This document shows, piece after piece, positions 1 to 9,405 of a stretch of DNA of 45,883 bases. The stretch spans positions 1 through 45,883 of the forward strand of contig JAKQEQ010000033.1 in assembly GCA_029556545.1 (NCBI GenBank), written 5' to 3'. This DNA comes from Candidatus Hydrogenedentota bacterium. Its GTDB lineage: Bacteria > Hydrogenedentota > Hydrogenedentia > Hydrogenedentales > JAGMZX01. The first letter of the stretch is position 1. Each line of letters begins with the position of its first letter. The translations under genes were made by a program, and so were the position numbers. Under the pieces are notes generated by a model. That model searched no databases and was not told the origin of the DNA. It saw nothing but the letters and a program-made list of their open reading frames with translations.

Positions 1-3000
1 CCCTCGCCCTCGCCCTCGCCACCCGCGGTCAGGCACACGTCGTCCACAAAGAAATTCAGCGCGCCTGAGCCTACTTCCGTGCGACTCTCGAAGCGCAGCA
101 GATGCGCACCGCCGTCCGCGTACGCGGAGACGTCAAGCCCGACATGGGTGTACGGATTGTAGGAAGCCGCGTTTGCTTCCGTCACCTCGAAGAGCAGATT
201 GCCGTCAATGCGCACGCGCATGTAGCCGGTGGTTCCGGCGGCCGGAATCTCGAGGTAGAATTCGAGTGCGGCCGATCCTGTCGCCGGTATGGAGACCATT
301 TGTTCGACCGAGCCTTCCTCGATGGCCGAGCTGATACCACCGAACCACGTCCACCACGAGCCAGTGCGCGGCCCGGTGCCGCCGCCGGTGCCGCCGCATG
401 ACCCGAGATCGCACAGCGGCGTTCCGAAATTCGTGGAAGCCTCGGTCCAGAACGCATTGGGCGTTCCCGCCTCGAAGCCGCCGTCTTGCGCCAGATTGCC
501 TACGCACTCGCCCTCGCCTTCGCCTTCGCCTTCGCCCTCACCTTCACCTTCACCTTCACCTTCACCTTCACCCTCGCCCTCGCCCTCGCCCTCGCCCTCC
601 GCGCCCGCGGGCACGAGACAGAGCGACATGTCATTTGTGAGGGTGGTGTAGGTGCTCCCGTCCCACTGTCGCGAACTGGCGTCGCCGGTTGGGGAACTCA
701 TCCACATCAACCAGCAACTGGCGTTGCCGGTGCTCTTCACGGAAATCCAGCCGGTGGTCAAGGTAATGTCGAACGGCAGCGCCGCCTCGTACCGATACAA
801 CGGGAACCCGCTGTACGAAGCGCCCGTCGCGGTTTTGGTTGCCGAGACAGTCGCCGTATTCCACTGAGCGCCGGGCGCGCCGGCATTGTCTTCATAGACC
901 GTAACAACGATGTTGTCCGATCCCATCGAGCACGTCGCCCACGAGCTGCCGTTATAGAAAGCGTTGAGGCCCCACCACCGGACCACGTTGACCGGCGCGG
1001 AAAGGCCGGAGAAGTTCTCGACCACATAGTATTGGGTGTCGGCGGAGGAGGTGGCGGCGTTCCAGGCATCGCCCGTCCCATGCGGCAATTGCGACACCAG
1101 CGAACCCGACGGGCAGGACTCTCCCGGCGTACTGCCGCTGGTGATCTGCAACTGATAGTTGCCGTAGGCGCCGCCGTAGCCCGCCGCACGTACAAGATAG
1201 CTCGTGCCGCCCGTCAAGGCCAGGCTGGCCTGGGACTGCACCCCGCAGGAGTCGTCGTTGCACGCCAGCACGGACGGGCTCGCGCAATTGTTTGTCAACA
1301 CCCCGAGCGTCGTGTCGAAGTTGCTGCCGCACAGCGAGACCGTATAGGTGGCGGTGGCGCCTGGCGTGAACGAGAACCACACGTCCTTCACGTCGCCCAG
1401 CGGACCGCTCCCGCAGTCGAGTTGCATGCTGCCCGTGGCGCCCGCGGTGTTGCCGGTGTATACCGTGTCCGCTACGACGGTCTGTGCATTGGCGCACTCA
1501 TCGTTGGCGGGGGCCGGCGGCGGCAACTGGCACGAGGTCTCGGTCGTAATCTTCACGGCGCGGCACGCCGCCGCTACGTTAGCCTGTTCCGCGCCGCCCA
1601 AGGCCAAGTTGACCGCCGCCTGTTGGATCGCGTTCGACAGGTCGAGATAACTGGCCGAGGCCGTCAGCAGGTTCACCTGGCATTCGTAGAAGAGGTCCGC
1701 CGTCAACGAGATGCCCATGGCGGTTACCGTCTCACTGTTAAACGTGTCGCCATCCGTGAGCAGGTAGCACAGCTTGTTGCCTACGCCCGAGTTCGTGTGG
1801 ACGCCGTAATAGTCATCCGAGCTGGTCCACCAATTCGCATGACAGGTGCTGTCCGGGTCGCCATAGTCGGGCGGATTCGCCATGCTGCGGATCGCGCCTA
1901 TGGGGAGGTCCTCTCCCATGAGCCAGCGCACGCCGGAGGTATCCGTGCCCGCGCCGTTCGTCAGATCAACGAACTCGCCCCAGATGTCGGAGAAGGATTC
2001 GTTGATCGCGCCGGACTGGGCGAAATAGATAAGGCCTGAAGTATATTCGGTGACTCCGTGGGTCAGTTCGTGGGCCACCACGTCGTCCGCCGAGGCGTAG
2101 CCTTGCCCGAAATACATGCGAATGCCGTTCCAATAGGCATTCGGGTAGGGGCACGTCTCGCCAGCCGGGCAGAACCGCACGGTCGCGCTCAGCGTGTAGC
2201 CCGCATTGTCGATACTGTCGCGCCCGTGCTCGTTGAAATAGAAATCATAGGTGTGGCCGTAGTAGTCATATGCCGCGTTTACATCCGCCACGCCCGACGG
2301 CCCCTGGCCTTCCGATCGGGCCAGCGTGCCGGGGTCTGAACTCGTGTTGTTGGAGTCGTAGATCATGCGGTTCTTCGCATGCATTATCAGCGAGAACTGT
2401 AGCGCGATCTCGCCCGTGTGCGCATCAATAAAGACCTGCTCTTTCACGGGGGCTTCGTCGACCGCCGCGACGACCAGTCGCCAGACGAGGCGGCTCGCGC
2501 CGGGAACGCCGAGCACGTCCGGCGCGAGAATTTCGAGTGTCGGGTCGCCGGCGACAGCCACAGCAACTCCGGCGTATTGCGCGGCCACTGCGGCGAGCGC
2601 GTTTTCTTCCGCGGTGCCCGCGCTGAGTGTGGGAATCAGGGAGATTTTACCCATGTCGAACGGGAGCGTTTGACGCAGGATGTCGCTGAACGCGCAGCGC
2701 ACGCCATTTTCGGGACCGACCTGGACCAGCGCCTGCGCGCCGAACACGGGCAGGCCGCCGTAAGTCTGCTGGAAGCGTACATACGTGCCGCCGGGGCCCT
2801 TGGTGACGCGATCGACCAAGAAATCGACCGCGCCGCTCTCGATGCCGAACGCCGCCGCTTCCTGGCTCAGAAACGCGCGCGCCAGCACTTCGGGCGAGCC
2901 CGAGACCCCGCGCACCGCGAACCGGCCACCCGCCGGCGCGCCCACGAACGTCACCGCGCCGTCGGGCGCCTGGGTCAGTCGCGCCTCACCACCGCCGACC

Positions 3001-3128
3001 TGGGCCGCGAGCAGCGCCTCGACCCCGGGCTGGGCGAACGCCCCGCTGGAAACACATAGCAGCGCGAGCGCAAGCCAACATACCCTTTTCCCCGTAAAGC
3101 ACCCTACAGAACCCTCATTCGTGAACAT
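1..3128 (-). CDS. Secreted M4 (thermolysin-like) metallopeptidase, C-terminus off the left edge
   Basis: About 1042 codons are present. The ATG at 3126-3128 has GAGGAG nine bases upstream. The N-terminus is a Sec signal peptide with likely cleavage after AFA near residue 32. A propeptide-like region (roughly 35-210) precedes the catalytic domain. HELTH at 353-357 supplies two zinc His and the catalytic Glu. NESFSD follows with the third zinc ligand E377, exactly 20 residues after H357 as in thermolysin, and H444 in the YYGVH segment matches the transition-state His. After this come a PPC-like beta domain, a second beta domain, a Gly-Glu linker (plus-strand 507-600) and a jelly-roll, carbohydrate-binding-like domain that leads into another Gly-Glu tract at the edge. 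All catalytic residues are present, so an active secreted endopeptidase is expected. The end of the protein, and any sorting tail, is not visible. Confidence 0.93.
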   Translation of the reverse strand, partial: MFTNEGSVGCFTGKRVCWLALALLCVSSGAFAQPGVEALLAAQVGGGEARLTQAPDGAVTFVGAPAGGRFAVRGVSGSPEVLARAFLSQEAAAFGIESGAVDFLVDRVTKGPGGTYVRFQQTYGGLPVFGAQALVQVGPENGVRCAFSDILRQTLPFDMGKISLIPTLSAGTAEENALAAVAAQYAGVAVAVAGDPTLEILAPDVLGVPGASRLVWRLVVAAVDEAPVKEQVFIDAHTGEIALQFSLIMHAKNRMIYDSNNTSSDPGTLARSEGQGPSGVADVNAAYDYYGHTYDFYFNEHGRDSIDNAGYTLSATVRFCPAGETCPYPNAYWNGIRMYFGQGYASADDVVAHELTHGVTEYTSGLIYFAQSGAINESFSDIWGEFVDLTNGAGTDTSGVRWLMGEDLPIGAIRSMANPPDYGDPDSTCHANWWTSSDDYYGVHTNSGVGNKLCYLLTDGDTFNSETVTAMGISLTADLFYECQVNLLTASASYLDLSNAIQQAAVNLALGGAEQANVAAACRAVKITTETSCQLPPPAPANDECANAQTVVADTVYTGNTAGATGSMQLDCGSGPLGDVKDVWFSFTPGATATYTVSLCGSNFDTTLGVLTNNCASPSVLACNDDSCGVQSQASLALTGGTSYLVRAAGYGGAYGNYQLQITSGSTPGESCPSGSLVSQLPHGTGDAWNAATSSADTQYYVVENFSGLSAPVNVVRWWGLNAFYNGSSWATCSMGSDNIVVTVYEDNAGAPGAQWNTATVSATKTATGASYSGFPLYRYEAALPFDITLTTGWISVKSTGNASCWLMWMSSPTGDASSRQWDGSTYTTLTNDMSLCLVPAGAEGEGEGEGEGEGEGEGEGEGEGEGEGEGEGECVGNLAQDGGFEAGTPNAFWTEASTNFGTPLCDLGSCGGTGGGTGPRTGSWWTWFGGISSAIEEGSVEQMVSIPATGSAALEFYLEIPAAGTTGYMRVRIDGNLLFEVTEANAASYNPYTHVGLDVSAYADGGAHLLRFESRTEVGSGALNFFVDDVCLTAGGEGEGE
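507..600 (-). repeat. Gly-Glu hexanucleotide repeat linker in the M4 protease
   Basis: About 16 units of GGN-GAR on the coding strand, read here as CTCGCC/TTCACC on the plus strand. The tract encodes alternating Gly-Glu with synonymous third-base variation. It joins the protease and beta domains to a C-terminal jelly-roll domain. Confidence 0.9.
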
Positions 3129-3396
3129 TGCTCCATACTCCTCGGATCGTATTTTCACGCCTCCAAATGAGACGGAAAAGGCCCTCTTGTGAAGACCGCG
3201 CACACCTTTGGCCTCATACAATGGACTACCTTCATCCCTCACGTCGTTGACAAGTCTGAGCTACCAAGCGACCCCTATTCTAGCAGAGACAGGAAAAATC
3301 CGCTAGGAATTTTTTGGGGCCCCGGCCTGAGATTCGCGTTTACTGGACGGCGCATGCGCGCGGCGCGCAAAATGCGAAAAATGCCACAAGCACCGA

Positions 3397-4341
3397 CTAC
3401 TGCTTACCGCGCTCTGCGGCGGCGGGGCCGTCTTCTTCGAGCGAGCGGAAGTGGGCGACGACCGATTCCCCAAGAGCCTCCAGGTGGTATCCGCCTTCGA
3501 GGAGGGACACGATGCGGCCGTCCGCGACGCCGCGGACACGTCGCGTCATCTCGGCGTAGTGCTCCGTTTCCAGCAGTTGATGGCCGAGCGGGTCCCGCGC
3601 GTGTGCGTCAAACCCGCTGGAAATGAGTAGGAAATCGGGGTCGAAGCGCTCGAATTCGGGCAGGATGTACTGATCGAGGGCGCGGATCCACTCGTCCGGC
3701 CCGATGCCGGGCGGCATCTGCACGTTCAGGTTCGTGTTGTTCTTGCCCCGCTCGTCCGGGAAACCCGTGCCGGGGTAGTGCGGGTGCTGGTGAATGCTGG
3801 CGTAATAAACCGAGTCGTCGTCGTAGAAAGCATGCTGCGTGCCGTTGCCGTGGTGAATATCCCAGTCCAGAATGGCGACTCGGGCGAGGCCGGCCTCGTC
3901 GCGCAGCCAGCGGGCGGCGATGGCGATATTGTTGAACAGACAGAAGCCCATGGCCCAGTCCCGCTCGGCGTGATGTCCCGGCGGGCGCATCGCCATAAAG
4001 ACGCGATCATAGCGTTTTTCGAGGACCGCCTGGCACGCGGCGATTGCGCCTCCGGCGGCCAGCAGCGCCGCCTCCCACGAGCCGTTGCCCATGACCGTGT
4101 CGGGGTCGGGATAGGGCAGATGTTGGGCGCAGACCCGCTCGATGGTGTCCACATGGTATTCGCTGTGGACGCGGAGCAGTTCCTTGCGCGTAGCGGGAGC
4201 GACGTCCACCCGGGGCGGGTCGATGCCCGCCTGCTGGAAGGCGTTCAGAATGGCGCGCAGGCGCTCGGACGACTCGGGATGCCCGAACCCGGTATTGTGC
4301 CGCAGCGCTTCGTCGCGAAAAACGAGACCCACTGATGCCAT
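3397..4341 (-). CDS. Histone deacetylase / AcuC family zinc amidohydrolase
   Basis: 314 residues, a single HDAC-fold domain. The family hydrolyses acetyl-lysine, acetylpolyamines or similar amides in the cytoplasm using one zinc. Hallmarks in order are HPESSERL near the N-terminus, PPGHHAER with the paired active-site His, FCLFNN, DWDIHHGNGT with zinc-binding Asp and His, SSGFDAHARDPLG with the second zinc Asp, and GGYHLEAL with the catalytic Tyr position. The ATG at 4339-4341 is preferred because GAGG lies eight bases upstream; a GTG two codons earlier is too close to it. The next gene on the same strand starts 268 bp further on with its own ribosome site. The substrate is not predictable from sequence. 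Acetoin-utilisation protein AcuC and acetylpolyamine amidohydrolase are the closest named relatives. Confidence 0.92.
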   Translation of the reverse strand: MASVGLVFRDEALRHNTGFGHPESSERLRAILNAFQQAGIDPPRVDVAPATRKELLRVHSEYHVDTIERVCAQHLPYPDPDTVMGNGSWEAALLAAGGAIAACQAVLEKRYDRVFMAMRPPGHHAERDWAMGFCLFNNIAIAARWLRDEAGLARVAILDWDIHHGNGTQHAFYDDDSVYYASIHQHPHYPGTGFPDERGKNNTNLNVQMPPGIGPDEWIRALDQYILPEFERFDPDFLLISSGFDAHARDPLGHQLLETEHYAEMTRRVRGVADGRIVSLLEGGYHLEALGESVVAHFRSLEEDGPAAAERGKQ

Positions 4342-4469
4342 GCGCACTACCTCGGGACCACATGGGACACCTCATTTTAAGCCACGGGCGGCGCACAATC
4401 AATGAGACTATGAACGGGGGCGACGAACAGCGGCATGGCGCGCCAGGCGCCGCGCCGGCCGGGACCTGA

Positions 4470-5798
4470 TCAACCGTCGCCGCCCATGTACTCGGCGACC
4501 GTGAGCCGCTTCACCTCCTGGTGCGCCACGAGATACATAAGGGCGCTCATGACAGCGCGCGTGCCGGTTACGACCCAGGCCATACCTACGGCGCCATAGC
4601 GGGGGACGATGTAGAGTCCGAGGGCAAGGGTGCACACGAAACGGCCGCCCTCGAACGCCGCAATCAGGTGGGACCGGCCCAGCGAGTAGAGGGAGGTGAC
4701 GGCGGGCGCGCACCCGAGCGACACGATGATTCCGGTAAGCAGGATGAGGAAATAGAGTTCGGTTCCGACGTACTTCTCGCCGAAGAACAGGTGGCGCAAG
4801 GTTTCCGCGAAAGGCATGAGCAGGCTCATGCCGAGACAGAAGAATAGCGACGGCACGCGGAATGACCCAATGAAACGGCGCAGGTCGCTGGCGTTTTTTA
4901 GCGCGCTCGCCTTGGGCAACAGGACGTTGTAGAAGGTAAGCAGCACGAGTTCGCCAAGGAGCACGAGACTCACCGCGGCTCCGTAGCAGCCCAGCGTCTC
5001 CTGCGGCAGGCGAAACATGCCCAGAAGCAGGAGATCGAGGCGCTGTGTCAAAGTAGTGAAGAAGGTCGCGAGGAGAACCCATTTCGCGAAGGCGAGCAGT
5101 TCGCGCGTTACGGCCATCGTCGCGTCGGCCGTGAATACGCGACGCGGCAGCAGCAGCCACGAGACCCCCCACATGGCGGTCGGGGCCGCCACGTACACGG
5201 CCAGATAGGCCCAAATGCGGCGCACGTCGAGGAGAATAAGCAGGACGACCAAGCCGAGCCGCAGGGTCGAGCTGAAGAACTCGAAACCGGCATAGCGTCC
5301 GAATTGCTGACGCGACTGGAAGTAAGATTGGGCGAAGCCCCACATGGACACCGCAGCGCCGCCGAAGAACGCGAGCGTCACGGCGGCGACGGTCACCGAA
5401 GTGACCTCGTCACTGGAAAACAGGAGCCGCAGTAACGGCTTGGCCGCGATGACGCCCAAGAGCATCGTCGTCACGAACACAACGCACTTCATGTAGAACA
5501 TGACGGTAAAGTATGCGAACGATGCTTCGCGGTCCGTGTGCAGATGTTTCGAGGCGAAACGCACGAGGCTGGTGTCCAGCCCCGGTCCCGTAAGACCGGC
5601 CACCACCGTCATAATCGTGAAGAGCAGGTAGAACTGCCCGTAGCCCGCCGGTTCGAGGTGGCGCGCCACCAGGATGTTGCCTAGAAACGCCGCGCCCGAA
5701 CCCAGCACACGCGCGCCGAGGACGGACACAATCGCGTTCAACCAGGAAAGGTAGCCCTGACCCAGCAAGCGTTTGACGGCCTCGTCATCGACGAACAC
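4470..5798 (-). CDS. Oligosaccharide flippase (Wzx/RfbX-like, MOP superfamily)
   Basis: 442 residues, almost entirely hydrophobic, with about 12-14 predicted membrane helices and a short cytoplasmic N-terminus. The opening pattern (glycine-rich first helix, then NILVARHLEPAGYGQF) is typical of polysaccharide-export flippases that move lipid-linked oligosaccharides across the inner membrane. The start is GTG at 5796-5798 with GGGAG five bases upstream. Only 24 bp separate it from the glycosylphosphotransferase upstream, so the two are probably co-transcribed and act in sequence: priming on the lipid carrier, then export. A lipid II flippase is less likely in this glycan context. Confidence 0.9.
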   Translation of the reverse strand: MFVDDEAVKRLLGQGYLSWLNAIVSVLGARVLGSGAAFLGNILVARHLEPAGYGQFYLLFTIMTVVAGLTGPGLDTSLVRFASKHLHTDREASFAYFTVMFYMKCVVFVTTMLLGVIAAKPLLRLLFSSDEVTSVTVAAVTLAFFGGAAVSMWGFAQSYFQSRQQFGRYAGFEFFSSTLRLGLVVLLILLDVRRIWAYLAVYVAAPTAMWGVSWLLLPRRVFTADATMAVTRELLAFAKWVLLATFFTTLTQRLDLLLLGMFRLPQETLGCYGAAVSLVLLGELVLLTFYNVLLPKASALKNASDLRRFIGSFRVPSLFFCLGMSLLMPFAETLRHLFFGEKYVGTELYFLILLTGIIVSLGCAPAVTSLYSLGRSHLIAAFEGGRFVCTLALGLYIVPRYGAVGMAWVVTGTRAVMSALMYLVAHQEVKRLTVAEYMGGDG

Positions 5799-5822
5799 AC
5801 GCGCTCCCGTCGCGGCGCGGCC

Positions 5823-7250
5823 CTACATGGCCCCGCGCCCTCGAAGTACCGCCGGAATGGTTTGCAGCAGGATACGGAACACGAGCCACAGCGACCACTG
5901 ATCGATGTAGGCCAGGTCAAGGTCCACTGTCTCCCGGAACGAAAGGTCGCTGCGTCCGCGCACCTGGGACAGGCCGGTCATGCCGGGTTTCACGCTCAGG
6001 CGGCGGCGCTGGTTCCAGGAATACTGGGCGACCTCGTGCGGTAACGGCGGGCGCGGCCCCACGAGACTCATATGGCCCGCAAGAACATTCAGCAGCTGAG
6101 GCAATTCGTCAATGCTGTATTTGCGGATGAACCGGCCCACCCGCGTCAATCTTGGGTCGCGGCGCACCTTGAAGATCGGGCCTTCGGCCTCGTTCAGTTT
6201 TTCGACCTGCCGCCGCAGTTGTTCGGCGTTGATCACCATCGAACGGAATTTTACCATCTTGAACCGGCGCTGGTTTTGGCCGACGCGCTCCTGGAGAAAG
6301 AACACCGGGCCCCGCGAATCGAGCTTGATCACGATGGCGGCGAGAATCAAGAGCGGCGACAGCGCCAGTAACGCCAGACCCGATACGATGATGTCGGTGG
6401 CGCGCTGCAAGAGCAGTTGCGCCTGATTCTCGGGTATGCTCGTCAAGGCCAATATGGGGATATTTTCGAGTTTCTGAAAGCGGCTCGTGGCCAACCGCAG
6501 GGGGAACAGGTCCGCGATCAGCCGCACGCCGACGCCGACGCCTTCGCACAGGTACGCCATGCTCTGAATCGTCTCGTAGCGCGAACTCACGGGCAAGCCG
6601 ATAAACACTTCGTCCACCACGTGACGGGTCAGGACCTGCTCGAGGGATTCGAACTTGCCGAGCAACGGGATATTGAATTCTTCGAGCATGCGGCAGCGGT
6701 CGGGTTCGTCCTCGAGGATGCCGACGACGTGATACCCGAAGTGGGGGTTGTCGTGAATCGTGCGGAGCAACTCTTTCGTGCGCGGGTTGGCACCGATAAC
6801 AATCACTTGGGTCGTGTTTCTGCCGCGTGCGCGTAGTCTCCATAGAAACACTTGAACCAGCGAGCGGAACAGAGCGAGCACCACGAACGCGCCGCCCGTA
6901 AACCACAACAAGAATGCGCGTTGCAGCGCCAGATTCGTGAAAAACGTCACCATGAAGCCGGAGAAGATCACGGTGGCCACCACGGCCTTGGCCACGTCGT
7001 AGATCACCAGCGACAGATGATCGCGACGGCGAGACACAAACAGGCGCTGACGCGCGGCGAGGGCAGGCCAAGCCAGCACAAATGCGGCGCAATAGGCCAG
7101 ATCCATTTGCACCTGCCCGAGCAGGGGAAGCGCTCCCCCGGGCGGCAAATCCATGTAGGAAGCGAAGAACGTAGCGGCGAAGACGCAGACCGTGTCGCCG
7201 AGGGCAAGCAGACCGCTCCAAAATGTAGCGCGATTCGTGTGGGGGGGCAT
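5823..7250 (-). CDS. Undecaprenyl-phosphate glycosylphosphotransferase (WcaJ/WbaP type)
   Basis: 475 residues. This enzyme transfers a sugar-1-phosphate onto undecaprenyl phosphate, the first membrane step of exopolysaccharide or O-antigen synthesis. About four or five N-terminal helices are followed by a Rossmann-like segment (VIVIGANPRTKELL), a fifth hydrophobic stretch and the bacterial sugar transferase domain. That domain carries FKMVKFRSM, DELPQLLNVL and the SLVGPRPP signature, with the usual acidic residues. The ATG at 7248-7250 has GGAGAGG seven bases upstream. The frame stays open for about 155 more codons upstream, but that part overlaps the exonuclease gene in another frame and is not coding here. 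A TTGACA/TACGCT promoter candidate lies at 7326-7355. Confidence 0.94.
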   Translation of the reverse strand: MPPHTNRATFWSGLLALGDTVCVFAATFFASYMDLPPGGALPLLGQVQMDLAYCAAFVLAWPALAARQRLFVSRRRDHLSLVIYDVAKAVVATVIFSGFMVTFFTNLALQRAFLLWFTGGAFVVLALFRSLVQVFLWRLRARGRNTTQVIVIGANPRTKELLRTIHDNPHFGYHVVGILEDEPDRCRMLEEFNIPLLGKFESLEQVLTRHVVDEVFIGLPVSSRYETIQSMAYLCEGVGVGVRLIADLFPLRLATSRFQKLENIPILALTSIPENQAQLLLQRATDIIVSGLALLALSPLLILAAIVIKLDSRGPVFFLQERVGQNQRRFKMVKFRSMVINAEQLRRQVEKLNEAEGPIFKVRRDPRLTRVGRFIRKYSIDELPQLLNVLAGHMSLVGPRPPLPHEVAQYSWNQRRRLSVKPGMTGLSQVRGRSDLSFRETVDLDLAYIDQWSLWLVFRILLQTIPAVLRGRGAM

Positions 7251-7325
7251 GATACGCCTCTCCCTTCCCAGCGGTTGCATCACGTTGCGGAACACGAATT
7301 CCGTCGCGCGATGCCCCACGGCAAG

Positions 7326-7355
7326 AGCGTACTGCGATTCCTGTACTTTTGTCAA
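7326..7355 (-). promoter_or_regulatory. Candidate sigma70-type promoter for the glycosylphosphotransferase/flippase pair
   Basis: On the minus strand TTGACA (7355-7350) and TACGCT (7331-7326) are separated by 18 bases, about 75 bases before the ATG at 7250 and just after the previous gene ends at 7384. The -35 is perfect and the -10 weak, so this is only a candidate. Confidence 0.4.
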
Positions 7356-7383
7356 CCAAAAACCGTCGCGCGCGATGCGCGTA

Positions 7384-8454
7384 TTATTCGAAGAGGGACA
7401 GGGGCTCCAGCGGATCGGGGGGGTGAAAAACGCGATAGAGATCGAGCAACACCTCGGCATCCAGCGCCGCGTAGGCAATCTGCTCGACCGTGAGTGGGCG
7501 CGAGGTCCAATCCGAGGTCTGGAGCGTCTTGTCCATATAGATGCCGAGTTCCCGCTCGCACACCTCGTTAAGTTTGTGGCCGCCTTCGACGCCGCGACGA
7601 TGCTTCCTGCGCGAGGCGGGCAGCGTGTCGAACACGTTGCGGATACGGATACCGCGTTTGGCGAACAGGTCTTCCTCGAACTGCGCGTTGTGGATGACTT
7701 TCTCGACGTGGGCATCCTCGAGCAGCGCTTTCACGGGACCCCAGTCGCCGAGCGTCAATGCATCGATCAAGTATGTGCGGTCCGACGCGCCGCACTGGAT
7801 AAGGCAAATCCGGCGAGGCTCGTCGAGCGTCGTCTCGACATCAAGGCCAATTCGCGGTTCGCGCGCCAGGCGCGCGCAAACCTCCGCGACTTCCGCGTGT
7901 TCGGTCAATTGAATTACAGGGTTCCGTGGTTCGATCCCACCTGGACGCCGCGCGAAAAGGCAAAGCGTTGCTCCGTCGTCCTCGAACTCGTGCGTCTGCG
8001 TTTCCGCCACCGAACAGTCGGCCAGCAATTCGCCGAGATATTGCAGGGCGGCGTCGCGCCCGGGTCTTCCCGCCCGCGCCGCGATGCGCCGCCAGTTGCG
8101 CGTGATGATCAGCATGCGCCCGCCGGGCCGGACGTAACCGAAGGCACGGGCAAGCACGGCGCGCCGGTTCTCGTCGGTCTTCAGGCGCGTGAGCAGGTAA
8201 ATGAGACAAACGACGTCGAACGTCCCGGCGGGCTCGCGCGCGTAGCCGAACGGCGGATACGGGTCGTAGCCTTGCGCACGGAACTTGCGCGCCTTGAGCC
8301 ACGCGACGTCGGCCCCGCGGCCGCAGCCGTAACACAAGACGCGCTCCGCGGGGCGCAACAGCCGCGCTTCGAGCAGCCGCGCCAACTCCGGCGCGGGATC
8401 GCCGCGCACATGCTCCAACGCGGCCGACCCGCTCTTCGGGGATAAATCCGGCAA
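7384..8454 (-). CDS. Class I SAM methyltransferase fused to an RNase D-like 3'-5' exonuclease
   Basis: 356 residues in two domains. The N-terminal half is a Rossmann methyltransferase: SAM-binding VLCYGCGRGAD at 39-49, GYDPY as the acidic beta-2 motif, a TFDVVC strand and a VRPGGRMLI segment. The C-terminal half (about 195-356) is a DnaQ/RNase D fold. Its DVETT supplies D205 and E207 of Exo I, IHNAQFEED near 254 resembles Exo II, and YAALD at 328-332 is a DEDDy-type Exo III. The chosen start is TTG at 8452-8454, with AAGGAG six bases upstream. An upstream TTG at 8535 has no comparable site and overlaps the preceding gene. The methyltransferase motifs resemble those of the DNA-phosphorothioation-associated putative methyltransferase family, but no dnd genes are nearby. 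The substrate is unknown and could be nucleic acid. Confidence 0.85.
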   Translation of the reverse strand: MPDLSPKSGSAALEHVRGDPAPELARLLEARLLRPAERVLCYGCGRGADVAWLKARKFRAQGYDPYPPFGYAREPAGTFDVVCLIYLLTRLKTDENRRAVLARAFGYVRPGGRMLIITRNWRRIAARAGRPGRDAALQYLGELLADCSVAETQTHEFEDDGATLCLFARRPGGIEPRNPVIQLTEHAEVAEVCARLAREPRIGLDVETTLDEPRRICLIQCGASDRTYLIDALTLGDWGPVKALLEDAHVEKVIHNAQFEEDLFAKRGIRIRNVFDTLPASRRKHRRGVEGGHKLNEVCERELGIYMDKTLQTSDWTSRPLTVEQIAYAALDAEVLLDLYRVFHPPDPLEPLSLFE

Positions 8455-8538
8455 CGACGTCTCCTTCCGGTTTGGAGAACGGAACAACCTACCTGATACA
8501 CCGATTCCTTTCGCGGGCGCAACCACGCCGCGCAAGGC

Positions 8539-9396
8539 TCACGCAAACACGCGGTACGTCAGGCGTCCGGCGATGAGCAGCAGCACCGCCGCCATGACGA
8601 CACGCCGCCTCGGCAGGGACAGGAGGGCGTTGATGCGCACGCCGGGAATCGAGCCGAGCTGGGCGCCGACGAACACGAGCGGCGCCAGCGAAAGGGCCAC
8701 GTGGCCGACGGTCCACCGGCCCGGAAAGAGAGGAGCGGCCTGGAAATGGGCCACGGAACCGGCGATGCTCGTGGCGACCATTACCATGTTCGACAAACCG
8801 ACCGCGCGCGCGTTCGAAACGATGCCCGCCGCTAACGCCAAAGGAATCAGGACCGCGCCGCCACCCGTGCCCGTGGCCCCGCCCGCCGCACCCGCGGCCA
8901 ACCCGATGAGCACCGCAAGAATACTATGACGATGCACGCGCGCCTCCGGCACAATGCTTTCCTGGAGGAACAGGGTGCGAATGCCGACGATAACCACGAA
9001 GACGATAAACACCACGATAACGGCGCGGCCCGACATCTGCGTCGTGATCCAGGCGCCGAGATAACTGCCCACGATCGAACCCGCCCCGAGAACAGTCGCG
9101 AGCCGCCACGGCACATAAACGTGGTCCTTGTTCAGCCGCCAAGCATTCACGAGCGAGACAAAGATAATGATGAAAAGACTGGTGCCCTTGGCCGTGTGTT
9201 CATCCATGTGGGGGACAAACGCGATGAAGGCGGGAACCATGAGCAGGCCGCCGCCCAGCCCGAGCGCGGCGCTGAACAACCCAACGCCGATGCCGAGCAG
9301 CAACATGCCAGCCACGTACACGAGGAGGCCCATCAGTCCGAAATCCCGCTTGGATATCCCGGGCGGGAGTGTAGCAGATTCATCGCCGATGCGCAC
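8539..9396 (-). CDS. TauE/SafE (TSUP) family membrane permease
   Basis: 285 residues with about eight predicted membrane helices in two homologous halves. Each half opens with a glycine-rich stretch (ALGLGGGLLMVP in the first, GGATGTGGGAVLIP in the second), the signature of the family that exports sulfite, sulfoacetate or related anions. The GTG at 9394-9396 lies nine bases after the previous gene ends but has no clear ribosome site. An in-frame ATG at 9331-9333, just before the first helix, is a plausible alternative and would give a protein 21 residues shorter. The gene is translationally close to the hydroxylase upstream and the fusion gene downstream. The substrate cannot be read from sequence. 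Confidence 0.88.
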   Translation of the reverse strand: MRIGDESATLPPGISKRDFGLMGLLVYVAGMLLLGIGVGLFSAALGLGGGLLMVPAFIAFVPHMDEHTAKGTSLFIIIFVSLVNAWRLNKDHVYVPWRLATVLGAGSIVGSYLGAWITTQMSGRAVIVVFIVFVVIVGIRTLFLQESIVPEARVHRHSILAVLIGLAAGAAGGATGTGGGAVLIPLALAAGIVSNARAVGLSNMVMVATSIAGSVAHFQAAPLFPGRWTVGHVALSLAPLVFVGAQLGSIPGVRINALLSLPRRRVVMAAVLLLIAGRLTYRVFA

Positions 9397-9405
9397 CGGC
9401 GGCGT

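Noticed and set aside
486-2039. Plus-strand open frame rich in Phe-Ala/Phe-Thr repeats opposite the protease
   Set aside because: It is the antisense of the Gly-Glu tract and protease domains. It has no family match, and the minus-strand reading has intact M4 motifs.
3310-3330. GGGGCCCC next to a T-run as a terminator
   Set aside because: The T-run lies before the hairpin on the plus strand and becomes an A-run on the minus strand, so it fits neither direction.
7251-7715. N-terminal extension of the glycosylphosphotransferase
   Set aside because: Overlaps the exonuclease gene in another frame; the ribosome site and family N-terminus favour 7250.
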